NCBI GenBank assembly: GCA_030832825.1
Contig: JAURIJ010000022.1
Coordinates: 1-46,483 of the forward strand
Direction of reading: 5' to 3'
Source: Gammaproteobacteria bacterium
GTDB lineage: Bacteria; Pseudomonadota; Gammaproteobacteria; Pseudomonadales; Pseudohongiellaceae
DNA length: 46,483 nt
Shown: in pieces, positions 9,682 to 20,673 of the stretch
Layout: each line of letters starts with the position of its first letter
Numbering within the stretch: position 1 is the stretch's first letter
Translations under genes and position numbers: made by a program
Notes under the pieces: generated by a model
What the model was told of the DNA's origin: nothing
The model's database searches: none
The model's input: only the letters and a program-made list of their open reading frames with translations

Positions 9682-10837
9682 CGTCCGGCACCAGTGGCAG
9701 CAGCTCGATGCGCAGCGCCTGCGTGATCCGCTCATGCAGCGCGTGGCGCGCTTGGGCAGTGGCACTGGCGTGCACCACATAGCCGGCGTCCTGGCCCAGT
9801 CCCGTGCGCTCGTCGATGACATCGCCCGGCTTCACCTTGACGCGGAACTCCTGCACACCCTGCTCGTCCAGCACCGACCCCTTGCCATGCACGGCCTTGA
9901 CCGTGCCCGCTCCCGGGTGCAGCACCTCCACTGCGGCATAGGCCACCGGTCGTTCCGGAAACGTGAAAGGCTCGCCCAGTTCCATCGCCAGAAAGGCCTG
10001 CCAGGGATTGAATTCCCAGGCATGCTGCAGCGCATTCATGATGTAGCCGCCAGGAGGGCGCAGCGCGATCTCGCCGAACAAAGGACCTCTGGGCGTGAGA
10101 TAGACTTCCAGATGCGTCATGCCCCAGCTGATGCCCAGCGCGCCGATGCAGCGTTCGTTAAGCGCCAGCAGCGTGCGTTCCAGCGCAGGATCGAAAGCGG
10201 CCGGCACGAAATTGCAGTGCGCCTTGCGGTGATACGCGGTGATGTTGGTGAAGCGGATGCGGCCACGATCGATGAAGGACTCAATGCTCGCCTCTGGCGC
10301 ATCGATGTAGCGTTCCAGAATCGAGCTGCCGTGACGACCCGGGACATACTCATCGCTGCTGTAGAGCAGCTGCAGCCCCTTGCCGCCCGAGGACTTGCGG
10401 AACTTGCGCACAACCGGCGTGCCGAGGGTGGCGAAGACCGTGGCAGGATCGAGATCGGGGTGATCCGCCATGAAGCGCGTCATGGGAATGCCGAAGCCTG
10501 CCAGATGCTCCTTCATCAGCAGCTTGTCGCGACACCGGGTGCCGGTCAGTGTGCTGGAGACCCGTGCCCCCAACTGTCGGCGCGACACCGCGGCAGCGAC
10601 GACGGCGGCTTCGGTGCCTGCAATGACATGGGAGAACTGCTGATCGGCAAAGGAGGCGCGAATCTGCTCGCGGATTCTCTCGGGGGAATGCCACAGCGGG
10701 GCCACGACGTTCAGCTGGGAACCGGCGACAGTGAAGAGAGGTTTCTCCTGCCACACGGAAAAGACGATACCGCGCTGACGCAGCGCGTCGATCAACCCGC
10801 GGCGCGGGCCTATCACCAATACACGATACGGTGTCAT
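9659..10837 (-). CDS. ATP-grasp domain carboxylate-amine ligase-like protein
   Basis: This is a 392-residue ATP-grasp enzyme, a superfamily that activates a carboxylate as acyl phosphate and joins it to an amine or other nucleophile. The N-terminal Rossmann-like part (VLVIGPRRGLIDALRQRG) leads to the ATP-grasp fold. There, CRDKLLMKEHLAGFGIPMTR is the usual lead-in, RKFRKSSGGKGLQ is the ATP-binding lysine and glycine loop, and HLEVYLTPRGPLFGEIALRP supplies the metal-binding acidic residues and arginine. The substrate is unknown; dipeptide or amino-acid ligases and biotin-carboxylase-like proteins share this plan. The start codon is 33 bp after the stop of the 35-residue lysine-rich gene, so the two are probably co-transcribed. 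Confidence 0.78.
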   Translation of the reverse strand: MTPYRVLVIGPRRGLIDALRQRGIVFSVWQEKPLFTVAGSQLNVVAPLWHSPERIREQIRASFADQQFSHVIAGTEAAVVAAAVSRRQLGARVSSTLTGTRCRDKLLMKEHLAGFGIPMTRFMADHPDLDPATVFATLGTPVVRKFRKSSGGKGLQLLYSSDEYVPGRHGSSILERYIDAPEASIESFIDRGRIRFTNITAYHRKAHCNFVPAAFDPALERTLLALNERCIGALGISWGMTHLEVYLTPRGPLFGEIALRPPGGYIMNALQHAWEFNPWQAFLAMELGEPFTFPERPVAYAAVEVLHPGAGTVKAVHGKGSVLDEQGVQEFRVKVKPGDVIDERTGLGQDAGYVVHASATAQARHALHERITQALRIELLPLVPDASPSRKA

Positions 10838-10870
10838 GACACGAGGGAGCCGCCGCGGGCAGGATGTCCG

Positions 10871-10978
10871 TCAGTCGCTCCGGGATTCCTTCTTGGTCTT
10901 CTTCGCGACCTTCTTTTCCTTCTGCGTCAGCGCAGGCTTCTTCTTCACTTCCTTGCGGGTATTGCGCTCTTTGGACAT
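10871..10978 (-). CDS. 35-residue lysine-rich basic peptide
   Basis: A short open frame encodes 35 residues beginning MSKERNTRKEVKKKPALT and ending KKTKKESRSD. Twelve residues are lysine and three arginine, with no hydrophobic segment. GGAGA stands at proper distance before the ATG at 10978. The codons read as coding in the style of the neighbours. Similar tiny basic proteins are annotated as hypothetical in other proteobacteria from memory; I cannot verify this. Its position directly before the ATP-grasp gene makes it either a nucleic-acid-binding peptide or a possible substrate of that enzyme. Confidence 0.65.
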   Translation of the reverse strand: MSKERNTRKEVKKKPALTQKEKKVAKKTKKESRSD

Positions 10979-11054
10979 GAGACTTCTCCGGATGGACGCT
11001 GGGGCGGGAGGTGAACTGCCCGGGCACTGTGACACGCCCGGGCGAGGGTTTCAA

Positions 11055-11621
11055 TCAACGCTTGACGCGTGACTTGTATTCGCCAGTGCGGGTGTCGATC
11101 TCGACGAAATCGCCGATCTCGCAGAACGCCGACACGCTCATTTCCTTGCCGCTCTTCAGACGGGCCGTCTTCATGACCTTGCCGGACGTGTCACCACGGG
11201 CAGAGGGCTCGGTGTAGATGATCTCGCGCACGATGGTGTTGGGAAGATCAATGGAGATCACCTTGTCGTTGTAGAACACGGCGTTGCAGACATCTTCCAT
11301 GCCGTCTTCGATGTAGTCGATCACGTTGTCCAGGTCTTCCTTCTCGATCTCGATCTGCTCGTAGTCGGTGTCGACAAACACGTACATCGGGTCGGCGAAA
11401 TAAGAGTAGGTCACTTCCTTCTGCTCAAGAATGACCATCTCGAACTTGTCGTCGGCCTTGTAGACAGTCTCGGTCTGCATGCCGTTGAGCAGGTTCTTGA
11501 GCTTCATCTTGCAGATCGCGGTGTTGCGGCCGGACTTGGTGAACTCGCTCTTCTGCACTTTCCAGGGAGAACCGCCGATCATGATGACCTGGCCGGCTCG
11601 GACTTCTTGCGCTGTTTTCAT
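11055..11621 (-). CDS. efp: Translation elongation factor P
   Basis: EF-P relieves ribosome stalling at consecutive prolines. The 188-residue protein has the expected length and begins [17 protein letters not shown]; the frame is open upstream but this ATG (11621) matches the family start. The loop at residues 30-33 is SGRN, so the modified residue is arginine 32 and not the lysine 34 of the PGKG type. Arginine-type EF-P is activated by rhamnosylation by EarP, and that gene lies 61 bp upstream on the same strand. The C-terminal OB-fold portion ends [19 protein letters not shown], as usual. Confidence 0.97.
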   Translation of the reverse strand: MKTAQEVRAGQVIMIGGSPWKVQKSEFTKSGRNTAICKMKLKNLLNGMQTETVYKADDKFEMVILEQKEVTYSYFADPMYVFVDTDYEQIEIEKEDLDNVIDYIEDGMEDVCNAVFYNDKVISIDLPNTIVREIIYTEPSARGDTSGKVMKTARLKSGKEMSVSAFCEIGDFVEIDTRTGEYKSRVKR

Positions 11622-11682
11622 GGGTAGATACTCAAGTGTGTAAAGGGTAATGCGGGCATTACCGGGTGTTGACCGTGCGCTG

Positions 11683-12891
11683 TCAGCGCGACTGACTGCG
11701 ACAGAACCGCAGCAGGCTCGTCGCCAGATCCGGCATTTCTGCCAGGTGTTGCTGCCATTTTCCGGCCCGCTCGCGCAGCCCGGAAAGTTGTGGGCGCAGA
11801 TGATGCCACAGTTCGCCGCAATCTTCACCCTGATTCCAGAACCGCATGAACTGCCCGAGAGCCAGTGCTGACGCCGCCTGCAGGGCATCGCAGGGCCCTG
11901 TCTGCGCCTGCTGCAACTGCAGGAATGCCTCCAGTTTCTGCAGATGCGCCTGCTCCTGTTGCGGGTAGATATGCCAGAGCAGCGGCCGCGCGGCCCACTG
12001 CGCTCGCACGAAGGAATCCTCCCCCCGCACACAGTTGAAGTCACACAGACTCAGCAGTTCGTCATAGTCGTCCTGCGCCATGAACGGGATCACGAGCACC
12101 TGCAGCGCCCCCCGGCAGACCACTTCGCCGACTTCCAGAGGCTGCTCGAGAAACGCGGCAACGCCGGCCAGACTGCGCCCCTGCGAGACCAGCAGCAGCG
12201 TGGGCACGCTGTCATCCGCCAACGCCTGCAGCCAGCTGGCCATGGCAGCAGTCTCGTAACTGAAGAGCGAGATCAGCAGCGCGTCAGGGGCAAGCGTTTC
12301 GGCCACCCTCGGGTGCCACCGACGCAGCAGTTGGCGCCTGCTCTCGGGCACATTGCGTTGCCAGTGGTCATGACGCTGCAACAGACCCGACTCGCGCAGC
12401 AGTCCGCCCGTTGCCGGCGTGAAGCCGGGAAAGAAGAACGTCTTGCGCGCCGGCGGCCGGGCGGCGGCCGCGCCGGGCAAGTGCAGCAGCGAGGCGAGCA
12501 AATGATGCTCCGCCACCCAGGGCTCGGCACTCAGATACTCCAGATTGACCCACACCGGCAGTCGCTCGGCCCGCCCCATGGCATCCAGCAGCGGCCTTGG
12601 CAGATGGCAGGCGAACGCCTCGATCAGCAGGTCGCTGCGCAACACCTCGGCGAAATCCCCCGGGTGGCTCGGCCAGTGCCGGACGTCCACGCCTTCGCAA
12701 AAGGCAGGGAGTTTGGCATGGCCCTGGCTGGCCATGAAGCGTTCCGCCGCCACGATGTCATCCACCCAGAGCGTCACGCGGACGCCGTGTTCGTGTGTCA
12801 ACTGCCGCGCAAGACGCCAGCAGACGCCGATATCGCCGAAATTGTCGACGATGGCGCAGAAGAGGGCACAGTGCAGGGGCTGTTCAGACAC
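11683..12891 (-). CDS. earP: EF-P arginine-32 rhamnosyltransferase EarP
   Basis: EarP transfers rhamnose from dTDP-rhamnose to Arg32 of EF-P. The N-terminal signature [17 protein letters not shown] is clear; its two aspartates (16 and 20 from the chosen start) correspond to the catalytic aspartates known in the family. The C-terminal half has [17 protein letters not shown] and [12 protein letters not shown], which fit the nucleotide-sugar domain. The start is uncertain. The frame continues to an ATG at 13119 that would overlap the divergent ppdK gene and add a tail unlike EarP. I prefer GTG at 12891, giving 402 residues. The adjacent efp carries the matching arginine. Confidence 0.92.
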   Translation of the reverse strand: MSEQPLHCALFCAIVDNFGDIGVCWRLARQLTHEHGVRVTLWVDDIVAAERFMASQGHAKLPAFCEGVDVRHWPSHPGDFAEVLRSDLLIEAFACHLPRPLLDAMGRAERLPVWVNLEYLSAEPWVAEHHLLASLLHLPGAAAARPPARKTFFFPGFTPATGGLLRESGLLQRHDHWQRNVPESRRQLLRRWHPRVAETLAPDALLISLFSYETAAMASWLQALADDSVPTLLLVSQGRSLAGVAAFLEQPLEVGEVVCRGALQVLVIPFMAQDDYDELLSLCDFNCVRGEDSFVRAQWAARPLLWHIYPQQEQAHLQKLEAFLQLQQAQTGPCDALQAASALALGQFMRFWNQGEDCGELWHHLRPQLSGLRERAGKWQQHLAEMPDLATSLLRFCRSQSR

Positions 12892-13110
12892 ACCAGAGGT
12901 CTCGGCAAGGGGCTTGCGCAGTGCGGCGCAGAGGCCGGGGGCAGGCAGAATAACGCAGCCTTCGGTAGAAGGAAATTGCGCCCCATTAGAGGCCCAAGTG
13001 TGTGATTTTCTCGGCAGTTTCTCACCGCCGGCCGACCCCTCCGGCTGGCTTTTGCGGGGCACTTCGATTATCCTGCCGCTCCACTTCTTCTCCTGTGCAG
13101 ACCTGGGACC

Positions 13111-15885
<2,775 letters not shown>

Positions 15886-15893
15886 GCCTTGAG

Positions 15894-15944
15894 CGAAAAG
15901 GGGGTCAGAGACACGAAACTTGCGTGTCTCTGACCCCCTTTTCG
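15894..15944. terminator. 22-bp perfect inverted repeat, likely bidirectional terminator or REP-like element
   Basis: The arms at 15894-15915 and 15923-15944 are perfectly complementary over 22 bp around a 7-base loop. The core is GGGGTCAGAGACACG. It sits between the convergent ends of ppdK and the GMC oxidoreductase gene, where a bidirectional terminator is expected, and each arm ends in a short A or T run. The stem is much longer than most intrinsic terminators and its GGGGTCAGAG core resembles dispersed palindromes seen in other proteobacteria. Confidence 0.75.
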
Positions 15945-15960
15945 TTGTGGGGCAAAAACC

Positions 15961-17667
15961 TCAACCCGCGATGCTGTTCCAGTTCGCGGCCAGATGTTCG
16001 GCCGTCCGCCAGGCCAGTGCCTGCGCCGTCAGCGTCGGATTGCGCGCCCCGCTCGTGCCCATGACCGACGCACCCAGGATGCCCAGATTCTTCACCTCGT
16101 GCGCGAAGCCGAAACGATCCGTCACATTGGTGGCCGGATTGTCGCCCATGCGCGTGCCGCCATAGGCATGAGTCGAAGTGCCCATGCCCGTGCCCAGCGG
16201 CGTGCGGATGATCTGCACGGCACCGGCTGCCCGGTACCACTGCTCCATCTTGTCCTGAGTGAAGGCCGCGATGCGCTTCTCGTTGTCGCGGAATTCCGCG
16301 GTGATGCGGATCACGGGAAAGCCCAGCTTGTCCTTCACCAAGGGATCTAGATCCAGGTAGTTGCCCCGATAAGGCAACGTCGTCTTCTGGATGTACGAGG
16401 TATTGGTGCGATCAGCATTCTCGCGAATGAACGCCTTCCATTGTGCCCCCCAGTTCGGCACCAGATCGAAGGTCGACATCTTGGCCGCGGAGATGGGCTT
16501 GCGATCGGTATGCGCCCAGAGATTGCCCCCACCGATGAAGTCGAGGTCGCTGTGGTCGAAATTGTCGTCGGCCCACTCATCGATGGCCACGCCCTGCGCC
16601 GGCAGCCCGTACCAGTTGTTCAGATTGCGTGGGAACAGGGCGATCACGGGCGCGCCCTGATGATGGCTCAGGTAATGCTGCCCCACCTGGCCGCTGTTGT
16701 TCGCCAGCCCAGCGGGGAATTCGCGGGAGCGGGACAGCAAGAGCAGACGGGAGTTCTCGTAGGTGTGGCTGGCCAGCAGCACCGCGTCGGCCGGCTGGAA
16801 CATGACCTGGTTGCCGGTGAGATACTCGACCCCGGTGACACGCCCTTCGGCATTGGCGACGATGCGCAACACGCGTGCATGCGTACGCACCTGCAGCCGC
16901 CCGCTCTTCAGCGCCTCGGGAATGGTGGTGACAGCCGTCGAGCTTTTCGCGGCGACATGGCAGCCACCGCGGTCGCAGAAGCCGTGATAGAAGCAGCCCG
17001 GTCGATCCCCATAGACTTCGGAGTTGATGGCCGCCGGCCCCTGGAAGGGCTGCCAGCCGAGGCCGCGCGCTGCCTCGCCCATCATGTCGGTGAAGGGAGA
17101 ACTGCGCAGCCCTGGCATGGGATAGGCGCGCGTCCGCGGACCTTCGAAGGGATTGCCTCCCTGCTGCAAGCGACCCTGGATATTGCCCGCATTGCCGGAA
17201 ACCCCGAGCGCGTACTCGACACGGTCGTAGAAAGGCTCCAGCTCTTCGTAGCCGAAAGGCCAGTCCTCCACGGTGGAATCAACGGGAATGCGGTGGGCAC
17301 CATAGCGCCGAGTGGTTTCACCGACCGTCTTGAAGTCCCAGGGATTCAGGCGCCAGCTCTGCGCCCAGTAGTGCAGCGAGGTGCCGCCCACGCCGTTCAT
17401 CATCGGATGCCCGCCGCCCTGCACGGCCTCGAAATTGATGTTGGCCCGGGTGGTGGGAATTTCGCTCTTGGCCTTGGGCACCGCCTGCGGCCAATCGCGG
17501 ATATTGTTGCGAATCTCGTCCGGGGCGAAGTCGCGCGTGCTCATCCAGCCGCCGGCCTCGAGCCCGACCACATTCAGTCCGGCGGTGACCAGGGGCAACA
17601 CCGCGACGCCGCCCACGGCGCCCAGCCCGATCACGACCACATCGGTACGTGGCATTTCAGTGGCCAT
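15961..17667 (-). CDS. GMC family oxidoreductase (FAD-dependent, large subunit type)
   Basis: This is a 568-residue flavoprotein of the glucose-methanol-choline group, resembling the catalytic subunits of gluconate/sorbitol-type dehydrogenases. Residues 14-19 (GLGAVG) form the FAD dinucleotide-binding motif, followed by GLEAGGWM. STHAYGGTRMG, near residue 500, carries the likely active-site histidine, and SGARNPTLTAQALAW carries the C-terminal flavin-contact region. There is no signal peptide of its own, so export would rely on its partner. The ATG at 17667 is chosen because GGAGGTG precedes it and it overlaps the partner's stop by 11 bp; the longer frame starts inside the partner gene. Substrate is unknown. 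Confidence 0.87.
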   Translation of the reverse strand: MATEMPRTDVVVIGLGAVGGVAVLPLVTAGLNVVGLEAGGWMSTRDFAPDEIRNNIRDWPQAVPKAKSEIPTTRANINFEAVQGGGHPMMNGVGGTSLHYWAQSWRLNPWDFKTVGETTRRYGAHRIPVDSTVEDWPFGYEELEPFYDRVEYALGVSGNAGNIQGRLQQGGNPFEGPRTRAYPMPGLRSSPFTDMMGEAARGLGWQPFQGPAAINSEVYGDRPGCFYHGFCDRGGCHVAAKSSTAVTTIPEALKSGRLQVRTHARVLRIVANAEGRVTGVEYLTGNQVMFQPADAVLLASHTYENSRLLLLSRSREFPAGLANNSGQVGQHYLSHHQGAPVIALFPRNLNNWYGLPAQGVAIDEWADDNFDHSDLDFIGGGNLWAHTDRKPISAAKMSTFDLVPNWGAQWKAFIRENADRTNTSYIQKTTLPYRGNYLDLDPLVKDKLGFPVIRITAEFRDNEKRIAAFTQDKMEQWYRAAGAVQIIRTPLGTGMGTSTHAYGGTRMGDNPATNVTDRFGFAHEVKNLGILGASVMGTSGARNPTLTAQALAWRTAEHLAANWNSIAG

Positions 17668-18391
17668 GGCTGGCACCTCCAACGGCTTCAGGACCAACAG
17701 GATCCTTGGTATAGGTGGGCATGTCGTAGGCGGACTGGCGACTCGGGGCCAGCGCACTGCCCTGCTGGACGTCCTCCAAACTGGAGGCGATGCGCACACC
17801 GGGATAGCCGAGCAGCGCCCAGCCCACAAAGTCGCGATTGCCGCCGTAGTAAGGGTCGCTGAAGGTTCCCTCGATGGTGTGGGTGCGCACCGTGTTGAAG
17901 AACCCGGCATTCAGCATGGGGAACTCGGGAATGGCACTGCGCGTCATGGCGTCGATGATGGCGTCCTGCTCCGCCGCCGGCAGCTGCGCGAAGGGCACGC
18001 CACCGCGCTGCCTGGCACAGTCGTCCAGCCCGGCGAGACCTACGGCATACAGCTCGCGCGAGGGAGCCATGGCCCCAGTCAGGCCTCGGTCGATGAAGTG
18101 CACCGCGCGCGCCTCGTGCGCCCCGGGCGTGCCGTCGTCGCTGGGAATGAGGCGTGAGGCGAAGGCATCGAGCGCTGCGCTCTCGGCCGCCGTCAGCGTC
18201 TCGAAGGCTTCTGCGAGAGGAATCCGAGCGGCAGGCGCAGCAGGTGCGGGTGCCTGGGCAACCGCGCTGGTGCTGCCCGCCGCGATGAGGGCCGCTCCGG
18301 TCAGACCAGCCCCCTTGAGCAGGCTTCTGCGGGAGAGTCCGGCGCCGGAGATGTCGGCAGCGGACGAATCGTTCTTGTTGTTCTTGTTCAT
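17657..18391 (-). CDS. Gluconate 2-dehydrogenase subunit 3 family protein, Tat-exported
   Basis: This is a 244-residue small subunit of a GMC-type periplasmic dehydrogenase. The N-terminus has a twin-arginine signal, SRRSLLKG at residues 20-27, followed by GAGLTGAALIAAG and an Ala/Pro-rich stretch. The mature domain (LTAAESAALDAFASRLIPSDD) is typical of gluconate dehydrogenase subunit 3, which escorts the flavoprotein through the Tat pathway in such complexes. The ATG at 18391 has GAGGA upstream. The stop overlaps the GMC gene, implying coupled translation. No cytochrome c subunit gene accompanies the pair here. Confidence 0.87.
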   Translation of the reverse strand: MNKNNKNDSSAADISGAGLSRRSLLKGAGLTGAALIAAGSTSAVAQAPAPAAPAARIPLAEAFETLTAAESAALDAFASRLIPSDDGTPGAHEARAVHFIDRGLTGAMAPSRELYAVGLAGLDDCARQRGGVPFAQLPAAEQDAIIDAMTRSAIPEFPMLNAGFFNTVRTHTIEGTFSDPYYGGNRDFVGWALLGYPGVRIASSLEDVQQGSALAPSRQSAYDMPTYTKDPVGPEAVGGASHGH

Positions 18392-18563
18392 GCGTGATTT
18401 TCCTCGCGGTCTTGCTGCCGCGCTTGTGAAGCAGTGATCTTGCAATGCGTTGCTACCTTACCAGCAATCCGGCAAAAGGAAACATCCCTGCCGACCAGCG
18501 GCTGGAGCTGACACGACGAAACGGCGATACTACGGCCGGACTGAACCCCGACGGAGAACAAGA

Positions 18564-19130
18564 ATGAAGAATGTCCGCCTCGCCCTCTGCCTGCTGCTGG
18601 CCCTGATTCCGGGCATCCGCGCCGGCGCCCAGATCAACGACGCTCCGGAAACCATCCTGCTCAGCAGCCAGGCCTTCGGCCACAACGAAGACATGCCTCT
18701 GCGCTACACCGCCTATGGCGAGAACGTGTCGCCAGATCTGAGCTGGCGCAATCTGCCCGAAGGCACACGACAGCTCGCCCTGATCCTGGATGACCCGGTG
18801 TTTGGCATGCCCGCCTTCGTTCACTGGGTGGCCTACAATATTCCAGTCTCGGCCAGCGGTCTCCCCGAAGGACTCTCCACGGATGCCATCGTCACCGCCC
18901 CAGGCCTGGAAGGCATGATCAATGGGGCCAACGGCACTCGCCGCACCGGGTACTTCGGTCCACGACCTCCTGCCGACGGCAAGGTGCATACCTACCACTT
19001 CCGCCTCTATGCACTGGACTACGAACTGAACCTGCCCGATGGCCACAACAAGCAGACCCTGCTAGAGGCCATGGAAGGACATATCCTGGCCACCGGTCTG
19101 TTGACCGGGAACTATCAGTACACCGAATAG
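18564..19130 (+). CDS. YbhB/YbcL-type PEBP family protein, exported
   Basis: This is a 188-residue phosphatidylethanolamine-binding-protein-like protein. An N-terminal signal peptide (VRLALCLLLALIPGIRAGAQ) suggests a periplasmic location. Family landmarks are NEDMPLRYTAYGENVSPDLSW, ALILDDPVFGMPAFVHWVAY, GYFGPRPPADG and HTYHFRLYALD, which form the small ligand pocket. GGAGA precedes the ATG at 18564; the frame is open further upstream but without a comparable site. The physiological ligand of bacterial members is not well defined. It diverges from the GMC/Tat pair. Confidence 0.88.
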   Translation: MKNVRLALCLLLALIPGIRAGAQINDAPETILLSSQAFGHNEDMPLRYTAYGENVSPDLSWRNLPEGTRQLALILDDPVFGMPAFVHWVAYNIPVSASGLPEGLSTDAIVTAPGLEGMINGANGTRRTGYFGPRPPADGKVHTYHFRLYALDYELNLPDGHNKQTLLEAMEGHILATGLLTGNYQYTE

Positions 19131-19191
19131 GCGCTCAATGGCGACGTGCTGGACAGAGACAGTCATGGGTGGATAAAAGCGGCCGGGCCGG

Positions 19192-19197
19192 TATACT
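19192..19197 (+). promoter_or_regulatory. Candidate -10 element for the YceI gene at 19293
   Basis: TATACT at 19192-19197 matches five of six bases of the sigma70 -10 consensus and lies 96 bp before the ATG. No good -35 is visible 17 bp upstream (GTGGAT), so activity would need an activator or be weak. Confidence 0.35.
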
Positions 19198-19292
19198 CCC
19201 TCCCGCTACAGCTACCCAATGACAGCTTTCATCATTCGCGTCCTGCCTGCGTCACGGCACGCGAGACGCCAAGACACCAAGAGGAAACCGAC

Positions 19293-19886
19293 ATGCACAA
19301 GACGACAACTTCAATTTTCAAGGCCATCGCAGCAGCCACCCTGCTGACAGGCGCCATGAGCGCGCAGGCGGCGTGGGAATTGGATGGCGCCGCCTCTTCT
19401 TTCTATTACGTGACCAGCAAGGCTTCCGCGGTCTCAGAAGTGAACTCGTTCACCAGCCTGAGTGGCGCCATCACCGATGCCGGCGCAGCCAGCCTAGCCA
19501 TCAATCTGGCCAGCGTGGACACAGGCATCGACATCCGCAATGAGCGCATGCGTGACATCGTGTTCCAGGTGGCTCAGCATGCCCAGGCAACCGTGAGCGT
19601 GACCATTGATGCGGCGGCCCTGAACGCTCTGGCAGTCGGCGAAAGCAGCACTGGCACCTACACCGCCAATGTCAGCCTGCATGGCATCAGCCAGGACATG
19701 ACCGCCGAGCTGAAGGTGGTGAAGCTGGCGTCCAACACCCTGCAGGTGAGCACCGTGCGTCCGCTGATCGTGGGTGCCGCCACCTTCGGTCTGGCAGAGG
19801 AAGTGGAACAACTGCGTGAAATCGCGAATCTCACATCCATCAATCCGAACATCGTCGTGAACTTCACCCTGGTCTACAACCAGTAA
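19293..19886 (+). CDS. YceI family periplasmic protein
   Basis: This is a 197-residue exported protein with the lipocalin-like YceI fold, known in other bacteria to bind isoprenoid chains. The signal peptide covers residues 1-26 (ending MSAQA-AWELDG). The beta-strand pattern WELDGAASSFYYVTSK, IRNERMRDIVF and GTYTANVSLHGISQDM matches YceI landmarks. GAGGAAA precedes the ATG at 19293, which fixes the start inside a longer open frame. It faces two other YceI genes convergently, separated by a clear terminator. Confidence 0.82.
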   Translation: MHKTTTSIFKAIAAATLLTGAMSAQAAWELDGAASSFYYVTSKASAVSEVNSFTSLSGAITDAGAASLAINLASVDTGIDIRNERMRDIVFQVAQHAQATVSVTIDAAALNALAVGESSTGTYTANVSLHGISQDMTAELKVVKLASNTLQVSTVRPLIVGAATFGLAEEVEQLREIANLTSINPNIVVNFTLVYNQ

Positions 19887-19910
19887 CAGCCGCGTCGAAC
19901 AGTCAGGCAA

Positions 19911-19948
19911 AAAAAAGCCACCGAGAGCAGCACTCCGGTGGCTTTTTT
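19911..19948. terminator. Rho-independent terminator between convergent YceI genes
   Basis: GCCACCG (19917-19923) pairs with CGGTGGC (19936-19942). The stem is flanked by six A on the left and six T on the right, so the hairpin can end transcription from both strands. It lies 25 bp after the stop at 19886 and 30 bp beyond the stop of the convergent gene at 19978. Confidence 0.88.
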
Positions 19949-19977
19949 GTTGCCCGAAACAAACCGGACGAGAGGGA

Positions 19978-20640
19978 TCAGTCAGCGGCCGGAGCGGCAG
20001 CGGCTTCACCTTCCATGAACTCGACGTGGATCTCCAGCTCGATGTCGTCACCCACACCGAAATTGGTGAAGCGATCGGCGCCGAAGTCAGAGCGCTTGAA
20101 CTGCGCGCTGGCTTCAAAGCCCAGCGTGTAGCTGCGAGTCAGGAAGTTGCGACCGCCACCGTTGAAGGTCACGTTCAACACCACCGGGGCAGTCACGCCG
20201 TGGAAGGTCAGGTCGCCCTGGAACTGGAAGTTGTTCTCGGTCTGACCGATGAACGACGTCGTTCTGAAGATGGCCTGCGGGTACTGACCGGCGTCCAGCC
20301 AGTTCGGGCCCATCAGCTCCTCGCCAAATTCGGGGAGGTTCACGTCCAGACTCTTCATGTCGACAATCACTTCCAGCTGGGAGTTCTGAATGTTCTCAGG
20401 ATCGAAATCCAGAGACGCATCAAAATTCGTGAAGCGACCGAGGAAGGTCGAAAAGCCCAGGTGGTTGATCTTGAAGATCAACGCTGCGTGGGACTTGTCC
20501 AGCACGTAGGCACCACCGCGCAACTCGCTGACTTCGGTGTTGAAGTCGGGAGTCAGCAGACGGTCACAGGACACCAGTGTGACGGCACATACCAGACCTA
20601 GAGCAGCCCGGCGCAGATTTGAAACGAATTGACTTGTCAT
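19978..20640 (-). CDS. YceI family lipoprotein
   Basis: This is a 220-residue YceI-fold protein with a lipoprotein signal: the lipobox LVSC at residues 22-25, cysteine 25 being lipidated. The residue after cysteine is aspartate, which in enterobacteria retains a lipoprotein in the inner membrane. The mature part has YVLDKSHAALIFKINHLGFS, a typical YceI strand 1-2, then FDPENIQNSQLEVIVDMKSLD and GDLTFHGVTAPV. The tail is Ala/Glu-rich. It is the last gene of a run with a second YceI gene (33 bp upstream) and a quinoprotein dehydrogenase gene. Confidence 0.87.
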   Translation of the reverse strand: MTSQFVSNLRRAALGLVCAVTLVSCDRLLTPDFNTEVSELRGGAYVLDKSHAALIFKINHLGFSTFLGRFTNFDASLDFDPENIQNSQLEVIVDMKSLDVNLPEFGEELMGPNWLDAGQYPQAIFRTTSFIGQTENNFQFQGDLTFHGVTAPVVLNVTFNGGGRNFLTRSYTLGFEASAQFKRSDFGADRFTNFGVGDDIELEIHVEFMEGEAAAAPAAD

Positions 20641-20673
20641 TGAATTGACCTACTTGACGATTGTCTTGGTTGA

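Noticed and set aside
16441-17862. 473-codon open frame opposite the GMC oxidoreductase gene
   Set aside because: The minus strand has clear FAD and active-site motifs; the plus translation has none.
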